Shown: positions 27,014 through 45,440, numbered from the stretch's first letter. The stretch is DNA of 64,000 nt from Myxococcales bacterium (GCA_020633435.1 JACKDP010000004.1:620001-684000); one strand, 5' to 3'. Made by a program: numbers and translations. The notes: generated from the sequence alone by a model not told the origin.

Positions 27014-27337
27014 CTAACGCTCCGCGAGCTCGCAGGTGACGTGGCTCGTTCGCTTGTTGATGCGCGTGGCCCGCCCCATGGCACGGGGACGGAACCGCCG
27101 CAGCGTCGGACCCTCGTCGACAAAGATCGTCTCGACAAACAGGCTGTCGACGTTCTTGCCAGCGGCGCGAGCGTTCTCCATCGCGCTGAGGATCAGCTTG
27201 CTCACCGGCAGACTGGCCGACCGGTGGGTGAACTGGAGGATGTTGATGGCATCCTCGACGTTCTTCCCCCGAACCAGGTTGACCACCTGGCGCGTCTTGC
27301 GCGGAGAGATCCGGAGAAATTTGAGCTTCGCCTTCAT
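27014..27337 (-). CDS. rplV: 50S ribosomal protein uL22
   Basis: 107 residues. ATG 27337 is preferred because GGAGG lies 8 nt upstream; a GTG three codons earlier overlaps that site and the rpsS stop. The core RISPRKTRQVVNLVRGKNVEDAINIL and the tunnel-lining hairpin PRAMGRATRINKRTSHVTCELAE are present. L22 forms the exit-tunnel constriction with L4. Confidence 0.96.
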   Translation of the reverse strand: MKAKLKFLRISPRKTRQVVNLVRGKNVEDAINILQFTHRSASLPVSKLILSAMENARAAGKNVDSLFVETIFVDEGPTLRRFRPRAMGRATRINKRTSHVTCELAER

Positions 27338-27342
27338 CCCAC

Positions 27343-27624
27343 TCACCTCCGCTTCTTGGCCTTCTTGTCGGCGACGTGGCTTCGGAACGTCCGGGTCGGA
27401 GAGAACTCGCCGAGCTTGTGGCCGACCATGTTCTCCGTCACGAACACCGGGATGAAGTTACGACCGTTGTGCACCGCGAAGGTGTGCCCGACGAACTCCG
27501 GCAGAATCGTGGAGCGGCGCGACCAGGTCTTGATCACCCGCTTCGCCCCGCCCTGGTTCATCTGCACCACCTTCGAGGAGAGGTGCTCGTCGACGAACGG
27601 GCCCTTCTTGATGGAACGCGGCAT
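27343..27624 (-). CDS. rpsS: 30S ribosomal protein uS19
   Basis: 93 residues, MPRSIKKGPFVDEHLSSKV, with GHTFAVHNGRNFIPVFVTENMVGHKLGEF. S19 sits in the 30S head with S13. It is 11 bp after rplB. Confidence 0.97.
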   Translation of the reverse strand: MPRSIKKGPFVDEHLSSKVVQMNQGGAKRVIKTWSRRSTILPEFVGHTFAVHNGRNFIPVFVTENMVGHKLGEFSPTRTFRSHVADKKAKKRR

Positions 27625-27635
27625 CGGTGATCCCC

Positions 27636-28466
27636 CTACTTCCGCTTGCGCCGGCGGACGATGAAGGTGTCCGTGCGCCGGTTGCTACGGGTCTTCTTGC
27701 CCTTGGTCGGGATGCCCCACGGGGTGACCGGGTGCCGGCCACCGGAGGTGCGACCCTCACCACCGCCGTGCGGGTGGTCCACCGGGTTCATGGCAACACC
27801 ACGCACCTTGGGACGACGACCCAGCCAGCGGCTGCGCCCGGCCTTGCCGAGCTTGATGTTCGAGTGCTCCTCGTTGCCGACGCGCCCGATGGTCGCGCGG
27901 CAGTTGAGGTGCACGAGGCGCATCTCGCCGGAGGGCAGGCGAACGGTCGCCCAGTTGCCCTCCTTCGCGAGGAGCTGGGCCCAGGAGCCCGCAGCGCGGC
28001 ACATCTTCGCGCCGCCGCCGATCTTGAGCTCCACGGCGTGGACCTCGGTACCGACGGGGATGTTGCGCAGCGGCAGGCTGTTGCCGGGCCGGATGTCGGC
28101 GTCGCGGCTCGAGAGCAGCTCGTCGCCCACCTGCAGGCCCTTCGGCGCCAGGATGTAGCGCTTCTCGCCGTCGATGTAGTGCAGCAGGGCCAGGCGGGCG
28201 CTGCGGTTCGGATCGTACTCGATCGTCGCCACGCGGGCCGGCACGCCGAACTTGTTGCGGCGGAAGTCGACCACGCGGTAGCGCCGCTTGTGACCACCAC
28301 CACGGCGACGCACGGTGATGCGGCCGTGGACGTTGCGCCCGGCGGAGTTGCGGCCGAGGGAACGGGTCAGCTTCTTGAGCGGAGCCCCCGCGGTGATCTC
28401 CGCGAAGTCGCTGCTGCTCATGTTACGCCGACCAGGCGAGGTCGGCTTGAACTTCTTGACACCCAT
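27636..28466 (-). CDS. rplB: 50S ribosomal protein uL2
   Basis: 276 residues, full length. The N-terminal OB domain and SH3-like domain are complete, and the catalytically important segment GVAMNPVDHPHGGGEGRTSGG is unchanged. L2 is needed for subunit joining and peptidyl transfer. It starts 5 bp after rplW. Confidence 0.98.
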   Translation of the reverse strand: MGVKKFKPTSPGRRNMSSSDFAEITAGAPLKKLTRSLGRNSAGRNVHGRITVRRRGGGHKRRYRVVDFRRNKFGVPARVATIEYDPNRSARLALLHYIDGEKRYILAPKGLQVGDELLSSRDADIRPGNSLPLRNIPVGTEVHAVELKIGGGAKMCRAAGSWAQLLAKEGNWATVRLPSGEMRLVHLNCRATIGRVGNEEHSNIKLGKAGRSRWLGRRPKVRGVAMNPVDHPHGGGEGRTSGGRHPVTPWGIPTKGKKTRSNRRTDTFIVRRRKRK

Positions 28467-28471
28467 GGACG

Positions 28472-28840
28472 CTACTCCTCGCCGACCTCGGCCTCGTCGA
28501 GCTCATCGAGGGACTCGAAGAACTCGACCTCCTCACCGGGAGCCAGGGTCACGATCGCCTTCTTCCAGTTGGACCGCTTGCCCGTGCTGCGGCCGAGCCG
28601 CCAGTTGGACCGCTTGCCCGTGCTGCGGCCGAGCCGCTTCGTCTTGCCCCGGCCGATGAGGGTGTTCACCGCGGTGACCTTCACCCCGAGCAGGGACTCC
28701 ACCGCACGGCGGATCTCGATCTTGTTCGAATCCATCCGCACGACGAAGACCACCTGGTTGGTGTCCTCCTTCTGCACGGTGGTCTTCTCGGTCACCACAG
28801 GGCGACGGAGGATGCTGTGGATGTCCTTCTTGACGCTCAC
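28472..28840 (-). CDS. rplW: 50S ribosomal protein uL23 with internal 12-residue tandem duplication
   Basis: 122 residues from GTG 28840, which overlaps the rplD stop (GTGA). L23 lines the exit of the nascent-peptide tunnel and docks SRP and trigger factor. The fold is normal at both ends: RRPVVTEKTTVQKEDTNQVVF and WKKAIVTLAPGEEVEFFES. In the extended loop, RLGRSTGKRSNW occurs twice in succession. By alignment with E. coli L23 (KRHGQRIGRRSDWKKA), one copy is extra. This hairpin loop reaches into the tunnel, so the insert should lengthen it by 12 basic residues. A Glu/Asp-rich tail follows. The DNA repeat is perfect, pointing to a recent event or an assembly artefact. Confidence 0.95.
   Translation of the reverse strand: MSVKKDIHSILRRPVVTEKTTVQKEDTNQVVFVVRMDSNKIEIRRAVESLLGVKVTAVNTLIGRGKTKRLGRSTGKRSNWRLGRSTGKRSNWKKAIVTLAPGEEVEFFESLDELDEAEVGEE
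28565..28636 (-). repeat. Perfect 36-bp tandem duplication inside rplW
   Basis: Positions 28565-28600 and 28601-28636 are identical over all 36 bases and lie in frame. They encode the doubled RLGRSTGKRSNW segment of uL23. Confidence 0.95.
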
Positions 28841-29457
28841 TGTGCCAGCCTCCCCTCGATGCGGCGGACCATGGGCTCGGACAGGACCAGGGTGTCGTAC
28901 TTGAGCACGTCGAACAGGTTGAGGCCGTCGACGTGCAGGTACTTGACCCGGGGCAGGTTCCGCACCGACAGCTCCAGCGAGCGGTTCTCGCTGTCGACCA
29001 CCAGGGCGTTGCTGTTGCCCAGCCGCGCGAAGACCTCGGCGGCGTGGCGGGTCTTGACCTCACCGAGATCCAGGTCCTGCACGACGACGAGCTTGCCGCC
29101 GCTGGCCTTGAGGCTCAGGGCGGAGCGCATCGCGCCCTCGCGGATCTTCTTGTTGAGCTTGTAGGCGTAGCTGCGCGGCTTCGGGCCGTGCACGGTGCCG
29201 CCACCCACGTGGTTCGGCGCCCGGCGGCTACCCTGACGCGCGCGGCCAGTGCCCTTCTGGCGGTAGGGCTTCTGCCCACCACCCTGGACTTCGCTACGAC
29301 CCTTCGTCGAGGCGGTGCCGGCGCGACGACGCGCGAGCTGCCACTTGATCACCTCGTAGAAGAGGTGCCGACGGACCTCGGCCCCGAAGATGTCGTCCGA
29401 CACCTCGATCTGGCCGATTTCCTCGCGGTTCAGGTTGTAGATAGGGAGCGTTGCCAT
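28837..29457 (-). CDS. rplD: 50S ribosomal protein uL4
   Basis: 206 residues. The long tunnel-constriction loop is present (GRSEVQGGGQKPYRQKGTGRARQGSRRAPNHVGGGTVHGPKPR), as is the C-terminal body. In E. coli L4 represses the S10 operon. It follows rpsJ by only 13 bp, so the rplC that normally separates them is missing. Confidence 0.97.
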   Translation of the reverse strand: MATLPIYNLNREEIGQIEVSDDIFGAEVRRHLFYEVIKWQLARRRAGTASTKGRSEVQGGGQKPYRQKGTGRARQGSRRAPNHVGGGTVHGPKPRSYAYKLNKKIREGAMRSALSLKASGGKLVVVQDLDLGEVKTRHAAEVFARLGNSNALVVDSENRSLELSVRNLPRVKYLHVDGLNLFDVLKYDTLVLSEPMVRRIEGRLAQ

Positions 29458-29470
29458 CTCGATTAGCTCC

Positions 29471-29782
29471 TCAGGACTTCAGCTCGACGTTCACGCCAGC
29501 CGAGAGATCCAGCTTCATGAGCGCGTCGAGGGTCTGGGCCGTGGGCTCAAGGATGTCGAGCAGCCGCTTGTGCGTCCGGATCTCGAACTGCTCGCGGCTC
29601 TTCTTGTCGATGTGCGGGCCGCGCAACACGGTGTAGCGGCTGATGCTCGTGGGCAGCGGAATCGGGCCCGCGACCCGGGCGCCGGTGCGGCGGGCAATGT
29701 CCACGATCTCGCTGGCCGACATGTCGAGCAGCTTGTGGTCGTAGGCCTTGAGCCGGATTCGGATCTTCTGGCTGGTCGACAT
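29471..29782 (-). CDS. rpsJ: 30S ribosomal protein uS10
   Basis: 103 residues, KIRIRLKAYDHKLLDMSASEIVDIARRTGARVAGPIPLPTSISRYTVLRGPHIDKKSREQFEIRTHKR pattern. It has a second role as NusE in transcription antitermination. It is the first gene of the S10 group, 125 bp after fusA. Confidence 0.97.
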   Translation of the reverse strand: MSTSQKIRIRLKAYDHKLLDMSASEIVDIARRTGARVAGPIPLPTSISRYTVLRGPHIDKKSREQFEIRTHKRLLDILEPTAQTLDALMKLDLSAGVNVELKS

Positions 29783-29907
29783 GGCGTTCGTCCTGCTCCG
29801 TCGTACTCTCGCGCCTCGCCTCGTGAGGCGCGGGAGCCCTTTCCTTCGTCGGCCAGAGGGCCGTAGTTCAGCACCTAAACGCCCCGCGAAGGGCGCTCAC
29901 GATTCTG

Positions 29908-31986
<2,079 letters not shown>

Positions 31987-32030
31987 CGTCACGACCTCGA
32001 AGCGCCACCGGACCGGCGGCGCTGCTCCCG

Positions 32031-32501
32031 CTACCAGCGATAGTGGGCGAAGGCCTTGTTGGCCTCCGCCATCTTGTGGGTGTCTTCCTTCTTCTTCACC
32101 GCGTTCCCGCGACCCGCCGCGGCGTCCATGAGCTCGCCAGCGAGCTTCTCCGCCATCGTCTTCTCGTGGCGGCGACGCGCGAACATGATCATCCAGCGGA
32201 AGCCCAGCGCGGTGCGCCGCTCGCCGCGGATCTCGACGGGGACCTGGTAGGTCGAACCACCGACACGGCGGCTCTTGACCTCAAGGCTGGGCTTGACGTT
32301 GTCGATGGCCTTCTTGAAGAGGCGCAGCGGATCGTCCTTGGCCCGACGCTCGATGAGGTCGAAGGCACCGTAGACGATCTGCTCGGCGATCGACTTCTTG
32401 CCCGCCTGCATGAGGCAGTTGACGAACTTGGCCACCAGCCGATCCCCGTAACGGGGGTCCGGGAGGATCCGGCGCTTGGGTACTTCGCGACGACGCGGCA
32501 T
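32031..32501 (-). CDS. rpsG: 30S ribosomal protein uS7
   Basis: 156 residues, MPRRREVPKRRILPDPRYGDRLVAKFVNCLMQAGKKS. It is a primary assembler of the 30S head and the str operon autoregulator in E. coli. The C-terminal AHYRW is the usual short form. It is 15 bp after rpsL. Confidence 0.97.
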   Translation of the reverse strand: MPRRREVPKRRILPDPRYGDRLVAKFVNCLMQAGKKSIAEQIVYGAFDLIERRAKDDPLRLFKKAIDNVKPSLEVKSRRVGGSTYQVPVEIRGERRTALGFRWMIMFARRRHEKTMAEKLAGELMDAAAGRGNAVKKKEDTHKMAEANKAFAHYRW

Positions 32502-32516
32502 CGTTCGCTCTCCTCG

Positions 32517-32891
32517 TTACTTCTTCGGGCGCTTGGCGCCGTACTTGGAGCGACCCTGGCGGCGAGCGTTGACGCCGGTGGCGTCAAGCGTGCCGCGGAT
32601 GATGTGGTAGCGGACGCCAGGCAGATCCTTGACGCGGCCGCCACGCACCAGCACCACCGAGTGCTCCTGAAGGTTGTGACCTTCGCCCGGGATGTAGCTG
32701 GTCACCTCGATCCCCGTGGTCAGGCGCACACGGGCGACCTTCCGGAGGGCCGAGTTGGGCTTCTTCGGAGTGGACGTGTAGACACGTACGCAGACGCCAC
32801 GCTTCTGCGGGCACTCCTGGAGTGCCGGCGCCTTGGCCTTCTTGCTCTTCCGAATGCGGCCCTTGCGGACCAGCTGGCTGATCGTCGGCAT
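32517..32891 (-). CDS. rpsL: 30S ribosomal protein uS12
   Basis: 124 residues from ATG 32891 (MPTISQLVRKGRIRKSKKAK); the longer open frame upstream is the mRNA leader. The decoding-centre loops YTSTPKKPNSALRKVARV and GGRVKDLPGVRYHIIRG keep the wild-type lysines whose change gives streptomycin resistance elsewhere. It is the first gene of the str unit. Confidence 0.98.
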   Translation of the reverse strand: MPTISQLVRKGRIRKSKKAKAPALQECPQKRGVCVRVYTSTPKKPNSALRKVARVRLTTGIEVTSYIPGEGHNLQEHSVVLVRGGRVKDLPGVRYHIIRGTLDATGVNARRQGRSKYGAKRPKK

Positions 32892-33127
32892 ACGAACTCT
32901 ACCTCGTCGGACGGGCTTTTGAGGCCCATCACCTCGTCGTAGCGGTCTGTGGTACGGAACCAGACGGAGGCAGGATGCGCCTCCATGGAGAAGGCGAACC
33001 GGTCGACCGGTGCTTCCGCACCGTATCTTGCCCCCAGGTGGTTCGGACCCGCATTTCTGCGGTCCGCCTGTCCGGGTGCCGTGCACTTGTGGGCACGAAC
33101 AATCGGTCGGTGGCGAACAGGTGCGCG

Positions 33128-33155
33128 ATTATAGAGATGACGCCGGGGGAGTCAA
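33128..33155 (-). promoter_or_regulatory. Near-consensus promoter of the rpsL operon
   Basis: On the minus strand, TTGACT (33155-33150), 16 bp, TATAAT (33133-33128). It lies between the rpoC terminator and rpsL, leaving a leader of about 230 nt before the rpsL ATG. The leader contains short inverted repeats (for example GTGCAC...GGGCAC near 33080) but no recognised riboswitch. Confidence 0.8.
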
Positions 33156-33206
33156 GCGTAATCTTCGAGGTCGCCGGCGTCGATTTGGCGATCGCGCAAG
33201 TGTCCG

Positions 33207-33244
33207 AAAACAAAGCCCCGCTCGACGAAATCGAGCGGGGCTTT
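33207..33244 (-). terminator. Strong intrinsic terminator after rpoC
   Basis: A perfect 14-bp stem AAAGCCCCGCTCGA / TCGAGCGGGGCTTT with a 5-nt loop is followed on the minus strand by GTTTT. It lies about 30 bp past the rpoC stop and ends the tRNA-tuf-rpoBC unit. Confidence 0.92.
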
Positions 33245-33274
33245 GGAGCTCGTGGGCCGAAGCCCGAGGCCGGA

Positions 33275-37408
<4,134 letters not shown>

Positions 37409-37434
37409 CGTTCGTCCCCGCGTCCAGCTCGTTG

Positions 37435-41598
<4,164 letters not shown>

Positions 41599-41718
41599 TC
41601 AAGCTCCTCCCGCTGGGTGCGGCGGACAGGCCGCGGCGGCAGACAAAAAAGGCTCCGCCGCCGTATCGAAAACGGCCGTATCGCGCAATCGGCGCGATTT
41701 GGCAAGCAAGATCGCGTT

Positions 41719-41768
41719 CGGCCGGATCCTTCCTTGCAGGCACGTCTGCCTGCAGGTGGATCCGGCCG
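41719..41768 (-). promoter_or_regulatory. Long two-tier hairpin between rplL and rpoB
   Basis: Outer arms CGGCCGGATCC / GGATCCGGCCG (11 bp) enclose inner arms TGCAGGCA / TGCCTGCA (8 bp), all perfect, over 50 nt starting about 20 nt past the rplL stop. In E. coli this gap holds an attenuator and an RNase III site; a similar role is inferred. A T6 run lies further downstream at 41645-41650 on the minus strand. Confidence 0.6.
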
Positions 41769-41787
41769 ACCGGAAAGGACGTCTGGA

Positions 41788-42171
41788 CTACTTGATCTCG
41801 ACGGTCGCGCCGGCTTCCTCGAGCTTGGCCTTGATGTCCTCGGCCTCGGCCTTGGAGATGCCTTCCTTGACCGCGTTGGGGGCCTCGTCGACGAGGGCCT
41901 TGGCCTCCTTGAGGCCGAGGCTGGTCAGCTCGCGGACGACCTTGATGACGCCGATCTTCTTGGCGCCGCCGTCCTTGAGGATGACGTCGAACTCGGTCTG
42001 CTCCTCCTTGGCCTCGACGACGGCACCGCCGGCGGCGGGGGCGGCGACGGCCACGGCCGCCGCGGCGCTGACGCCCCACTTGTCCTCGAGCTCCTTGGTG
42101 AGCTCGGCGATCTGCAGAACGGTCAGGTTGCTCAGCCAGTCGATGACCTGGTCCTTGGTGAGCTCGCTCAT
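41788..42171 (-). CDS. rplL: 50S ribosomal protein bL12
   Basis: 127 residues. An N-terminal dimer domain (residues 1-30) leads to an Ala/Gly/Val hinge (AAAAVAVAAPAAGGAVVEA) and a C-terminal factor-binding domain (FDVILKDGGAKKIGVIKVVRELTSLGLKEAKALVDEAP). It forms the flexible GTPase-stimulating stalk on L10. It follows rplJ by 99 bp. Confidence 0.98.
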   Translation of the reverse strand: MSELTKDQVIDWLSNLTVLQIAELTKELEDKWGVSAAAAVAVAAPAAGGAVVEAKEEQTEFDVILKDGGAKKIGVIKVVRELTSLGLKEAKALVDEAPNAVKEGISKAEAEDIKAKLEEAGATVEIK

Positions 42172-42270
42172 GATGTCTCTCTCCTCGAAACGCTGTTCGT
42201 GCGTGTAGTTCGGTTGAACGTGAAAACCCGATGCGCCCCCGCTGACCTCAGCGAGCGGCGCTGCTTCGAC

Positions 42271-42795
42271 TCAAGCCGCCGTGTCCAGGTCCTGCCGACG
42301 CGCGGACAGGAGCTGGAGGAACGTCTGCGGACCCGCGATGACGGTCCGAACGAACTTCGTGGGCACCCCACCAAAGACGCTGAGCAGCTTGCCGCGCAGC
42401 TCGTCCTTGCCGGGGAGCGACGCGAGGGCATCGATGCCGTTCGCGTCGAGCGGGCGGCCGTCGAGCCACCCACCCTTGATCTTGAAGTTCTCGCGCCCCT
42501 TGACGAAGTCACGAATGACCTTCGCCGGCGCGCTCGGATCTTCATCGTGCCACGCGATCGCGGAGTTGCCCTTGAAGAGCGGCTCCATCGACTGCATGGG
42601 CGTATCCGCGATGGCCGCCTTGATCAGCGTGTTCTTGACGACCTCGTAGTTGACCCCGGCCTGACGGAACTGGCTACGGAGCGTCTCCGTCTCCGCGACC
42701 GTCAGGCCCTTGAAGTCAGCCACGATGACCGCCGGCACGCCGGCAAGCTGCCCACGGAGCCGCTCGATGATGTCGGACTTGCCTTCTCGATTCAC
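42271..42795 (-). CDS. rplJ: 50S ribosomal protein uL10
   Basis: 174 residues from GTG 42795, with a GGGGG site 9 nt upstream. The rRNA-binding N-domain (NREGKSDIIERLRGQLAGVPAVIVADFKGLTVAETETLRSQFR pattern) is intact, and the C-terminal helix anchors L12 dimers. A 194-bp leader separates it from rplA; in E. coli the L10-L12 complex represses from such a leader, and that is likely but unproven here. Confidence 0.97.
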   Translation of the reverse strand: MNREGKSDIIERLRGQLAGVPAVIVADFKGLTVAETETLRSQFRQAGVNYEVVKNTLIKAAIADTPMQSMEPLFKGNSAIAWHDEDPSAPAKVIRDFVKGRENFKIKGGWLDGRPLDANGIDALASLPGKDELRGKLLSVFGGVPTKFVRTVIAGPQTFLQLLSARRQDLDTAA

Positions 42796-42989
42796 CGCTT
42801 CGGACCCCCTTTCCCAGGTTGTGGCCGCCGGCTGTCGTCACCCTGGATGACGACGCCAATCTCTCGGGGGGGTGCTGCCACACGAACAGCCCGACCCCGC
42901 CTCGGCGGGCGCCCAGCATTGGGCTTTGAACCGCAGTACCCGCTGTCTCTGGCCGGTCAGCCGCTGAAACTCTTCTACCCTGCCTGCGC

Positions 42990-43703
42990 TCAGCTCGCCT
43001 GGGAGATGGCCTGCGTGGAGTTGACCTCCAGCTTCAGACCAGGACCCATGGTGGAGGAGAGCGTGATGCCCTTCATGTAGACACCCTTGGCCGTCGCGGG
43101 CTTGAGACGCACGAGCGTGTCGATCAGCGCGGCCAGGTTGTTCTTGAGGCTGTCCGTCTCGAAGGACAGCTTCCCGATGGGGGCGTGCACGATGCCGGCG
43201 CGCTCCACGCGGAACTCCACGCGGCCCGCCTTCATCTCGCGCACGGCCTGGGCGACGTTGAACGTCACCGTGCCGACCTTGGGGTTCGGCATCAGGCCGC
43301 GGGGGCCGAGGATACGGCCGATGCGGCCGACGAGGCCCATCATGTCGGGGGTGGCGATGGCCTTGTCGAAGTCCAGCCAGCCCTCGTCCTTGATACGGTT
43401 GACCAGGTCCTCGCCCCCGACGAAGTCGGCGCCGGCCTCACGGGCCTCGACCTCCTTGTCGCCCTTGGCGAAGACGGCCACGCGGACGGTCTTGCCGAGG
43501 CCGTGGGGGAAGACCACGGCGCCACGGACCATCTGGTCGGCGTGGCGGGGGTTGACGCCCAGGTTCACGGCGACCTCGACGGTCTCGTCGAACCGGGCGA
43601 AGCTGAGCTTCTTCAGCAGCTCGATGGCGACCCCGGCCTCGTAGGTCTGGGTGCGGTCGAACTGCTGGCTCATCTGACGGTACCTACGACCACGCGTGGG
43701 CAT
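42990..43703 (-). CDS. rplA: 50S ribosomal protein uL1
   Basis: 237 residues. The N-terminal helix precedes FDETVEVAVNLGVNPRHADQMVRG, with the second domain GRIGRILGPRGLMPNPKVGTVT. The C-terminal strand has KGVYMKGITLSSTMGPGLKLE. L1 forms the E-site stalk and usually represses rplKA translation. Confidence 0.97.
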   Translation of the reverse strand: MPTRGRRYRQMSQQFDRTQTYEAGVAIELLKKLSFARFDETVEVAVNLGVNPRHADQMVRGAVVFPHGLGKTVRVAVFAKGDKEVEAREAGADFVGGEDLVNRIKDEGWLDFDKAIATPDMMGLVGRIGRILGPRGLMPNPKVGTVTFNVAQAVREMKAGRVEFRVERAGIVHAPIGKLSFETDSLKNNLAALIDTLVRLKPATAKGVYMKGITLSSTMGPGLKLEVNSTQAISQAS

Positions 43704-43773
43704 CTGCCCCTCCTTTGCGTGTCCCGGTTCTGCGCGCTCCGTCGGCGCTCCCGGGCGGTTGGCGGTCGAGCGC

Positions 43774-44199
43774 TTAGCCCTCGACGTTGAGACCGAGCGA
43801 CCGGGCGGTGCCGGCGATGGTCCGAGAGGCGGCGTCCAGGTCGTCGGTGTTGAGATCGGGCAGCTTGAGCGCCGCGATCTCGCGCACCTGGGTCATGCTG
43901 ACCGTGCCGACCTTGACCTTGTTGGGCTCACCGGACCCCTTGGTGATGCCGGCGGCCTTCATGAGCAGCACGGCAGCGGGGGGGGTCTTGGTGATGAACG
44001 TGAAGGAGCGGTCGGCGTAGACGGTGATGATGACCGGGATCACCATGCCCACCTGGTCGGCCGTCCGCGCGTTGAACTCCTTCACGAACTGCATGATGTT
44101 GACGCCGTGCTGGCCCAGGGCGGGGCCCACGGGCGGCGACGGGGTGGCCTTGCCGGCCGGGCACTGCAGCTTGACGTAGCCGGTGATCTTCTTGGCCAT
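43774..44199 (-). CDS. rplK: 50S ribosomal protein uL11
   Basis: 141 residues. KITGYVKLQCPAGKATPSPPVGPALGQHGVNIMQFVKEFN carries the thiostrepton-site prolines. The C-terminal rRNA-binding domain ends in GTARSLGLNVEG. It belongs to the GTPase-associated centre and is needed for RelA activation in other bacteria. Confidence 0.98.
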   Translation of the reverse strand: MAKKITGYVKLQCPAGKATPSPPVGPALGQHGVNIMQFVKEFNARTADQVGMVIPVIITVYADRSFTFITKTPPAAVLLMKAAGITKGSGEPNKVKVGTVSMTQVREIAALKLPDLNTDDLDAASRTIAGTARSLGLNVEG

Positions 44200-44276
44200 C
44201 GCCTCGACTCCTCAACCTCAGCGCGCGCCCCGGGGCATCACGGTGCGCGGGCGCGTGGTGTTTTCGTATGCGGCCG

Positions 44277-44858
44277 TCAGGCCTTCTCCACCTGGGAGAA
44301 CTCCAGCTCGACCGGCGTCGCCCGCCCGAAGATGCTGACCAGCACCCGCAGCCGCGACTTGTCGTGGTTGACCTCGTCGACCGTGCCGCTGAAGCTCGCG
44401 AAGGGACCGTCGGTGACCCGCACCGTCTCGCCTTCCTCGAACCGCTGAGCGGGCGCCGGACGCGCGGTCCCCTCTTCGATCTGGTTCGTGATGCGGCGCA
44501 CCTCCGACTCGGGCACCGGGCGCACCGAGCCGGGGCTGCTGCCGCCGCCCACGAAGCCCGCGACGCGCTCCGTCCCGGTCACGATGTGCCAGGCCTCGGT
44601 CGTCAGGGCCATCTTCACGAAGATGTAGCCGGGGAAGAACTTGCGGGCCGGGCCCGCCTTCTCCTCCGTCTTCTTCTCGCGCGGGACGAGGATGTCGGTG
44701 AAGAGCGCCTCGGCGCCGAGGCGCTTGATGCGCTCGTGGAGCGCCTGCTCGACCCGCCCCTCGAAGCCGGAGTAGGTCTGCACCACGTACCACTTGTGCT
44801 CGGGCTGCTCCACGTTCCCCTCCGGTCCACCGTCGCCAGGCGTGCGCGACTCGTCCAT
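44277..44858 (-). CDS. nusG: Transcription termination/antitermination factor NusG
   Basis: 193 residues from ATG 44858, which overlaps the secE stop (TGATG); a GTG one codon earlier is possible. The N-terminal NGN domain is KWYVVQTYSGFEGRVEQALHERI, and the C-terminal KOW domain is EEGETVRVTDGPFASFSGTVDEVN. An acidic/Gly N-terminal extension of about 20 residues precedes it. It links RNA polymerase with Rho or the leading ribosome. Confidence 0.96.
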   Translation of the reverse strand: MDESRTPGDGGPEGNVEQPEHKWYVVQTYSGFEGRVEQALHERIKRLGAEALFTDILVPREKKTEEKAGPARKFFPGYIFVKMALTTEAWHIVTGTERVAGFVGGGSSPGSVRPVPESEVRRITNQIEEGTARPAPAQRFEEGETVRVTDGPFASFSGTVDEVNHDKSRLRVLVSIFGRATPVELEFSQVEKA

Positions 44859-45241
44859 CACCCGCCCAGGATGAGCGCGGTCAGGTTGCCGAACACCTGG
44901 TCAAAGACCCAGAGGATCAGCGCCACCACGATCGACACCACGATGGTGATGCGGGTCTGGTTGCGGGTCTCCTCCCACGACGGCCAGGTCACCTTCACCA
45001 GCTCGTCCGCGACCTCGTTGACGAGGGGGCGGAACCGGACGTGGCGCCAGGTCCACATCAGGGCGGCCACCGCCGCGAGCGCGCCGATCAGCGTGCTGCT
45101 CGTGAACTGCTTCCCGAGCAGGTGGTGGTCACGCATGCCCACCATCACGAAGACCGACGCCAAGAGCTTGGCGAAGATGAACCACGCGATCAGCGTGGAC
45201 GCCGCGAAGAACAGGTTGACGAGCCGCTTGCTGGCGTCCAT
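44858..45241 (-). CDS. secE: Protein translocase subunit SecE
   Basis: 127 residues from ATG 45241; the frame opens further upstream but only through tRNA-Trp. It has three predicted membrane helices (LFFAASTLIAWFIFAKLLASV; TLIGALAAVAALMWTW; IVVSIVVALILWVFDQVFG), the longer E. coli-like form. The conserved amphipathic segment is VADELVKVTWPSWEETRNQT. It clamps SecY. Confidence 0.95.
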   Translation of the reverse strand: MDASKRLVNLFFAASTLIAWFIFAKLLASVFVMVGMRDHHLLGKQFTSSTLIGALAAVAALMWTWRHVRFRPLVNEVADELVKVTWPSWEETRNQTRITIVVSIVVALILWVFDQVFGNLTALILGG

Positions 45242-45342
45242 CTCGCTCTCCTCCACGAAGGCTCTCGGCAAGGACTTCCCGCACCTGCCGACTTGCAGGT
45301 GGTGGAAGGACGCAGTGCGAATGCGCGTGAGCGCGGTTCGCT

Positions 45343-45418
45343 TGGCAGGGCCGGCGGGACTCGAACCCACAACCCCTGGTTTTGGAGACCAGTGCACTAC
45401 CGATTGTGCTACGACCCT
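45343..45418 (-). tRNA. tRNA-Trp (CCA)
   Basis: 76 nt including an encoded 3' CCA. The acceptor AGGGTCG pairs with CGGCCCT (one T-G pair), the anticodon loop is CTCCAAA with anticodon CCA, and the T arm has GGTTCGAGTCC. It lies between rpmG and secE, the common place for tRNA-Trp. Confidence 0.96.
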
Positions 45419-45440
45419 GTACTGCTGCGCTTGAGTGCCG

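Noticed and set aside
29783..29907. Promoter or terminator between fusA and rpsJ
   Set aside because: A short CGCCC/GGGCG hairpin followed by TTT and some inverted repeats are present, but neither a convincing promoter nor a strong terminator could be placed.
45241..45397. N-terminal extension of secE
   Set aside because: The extra residues are translated tRNA-Trp sequence; the family start is MDASKRLVNLFF.
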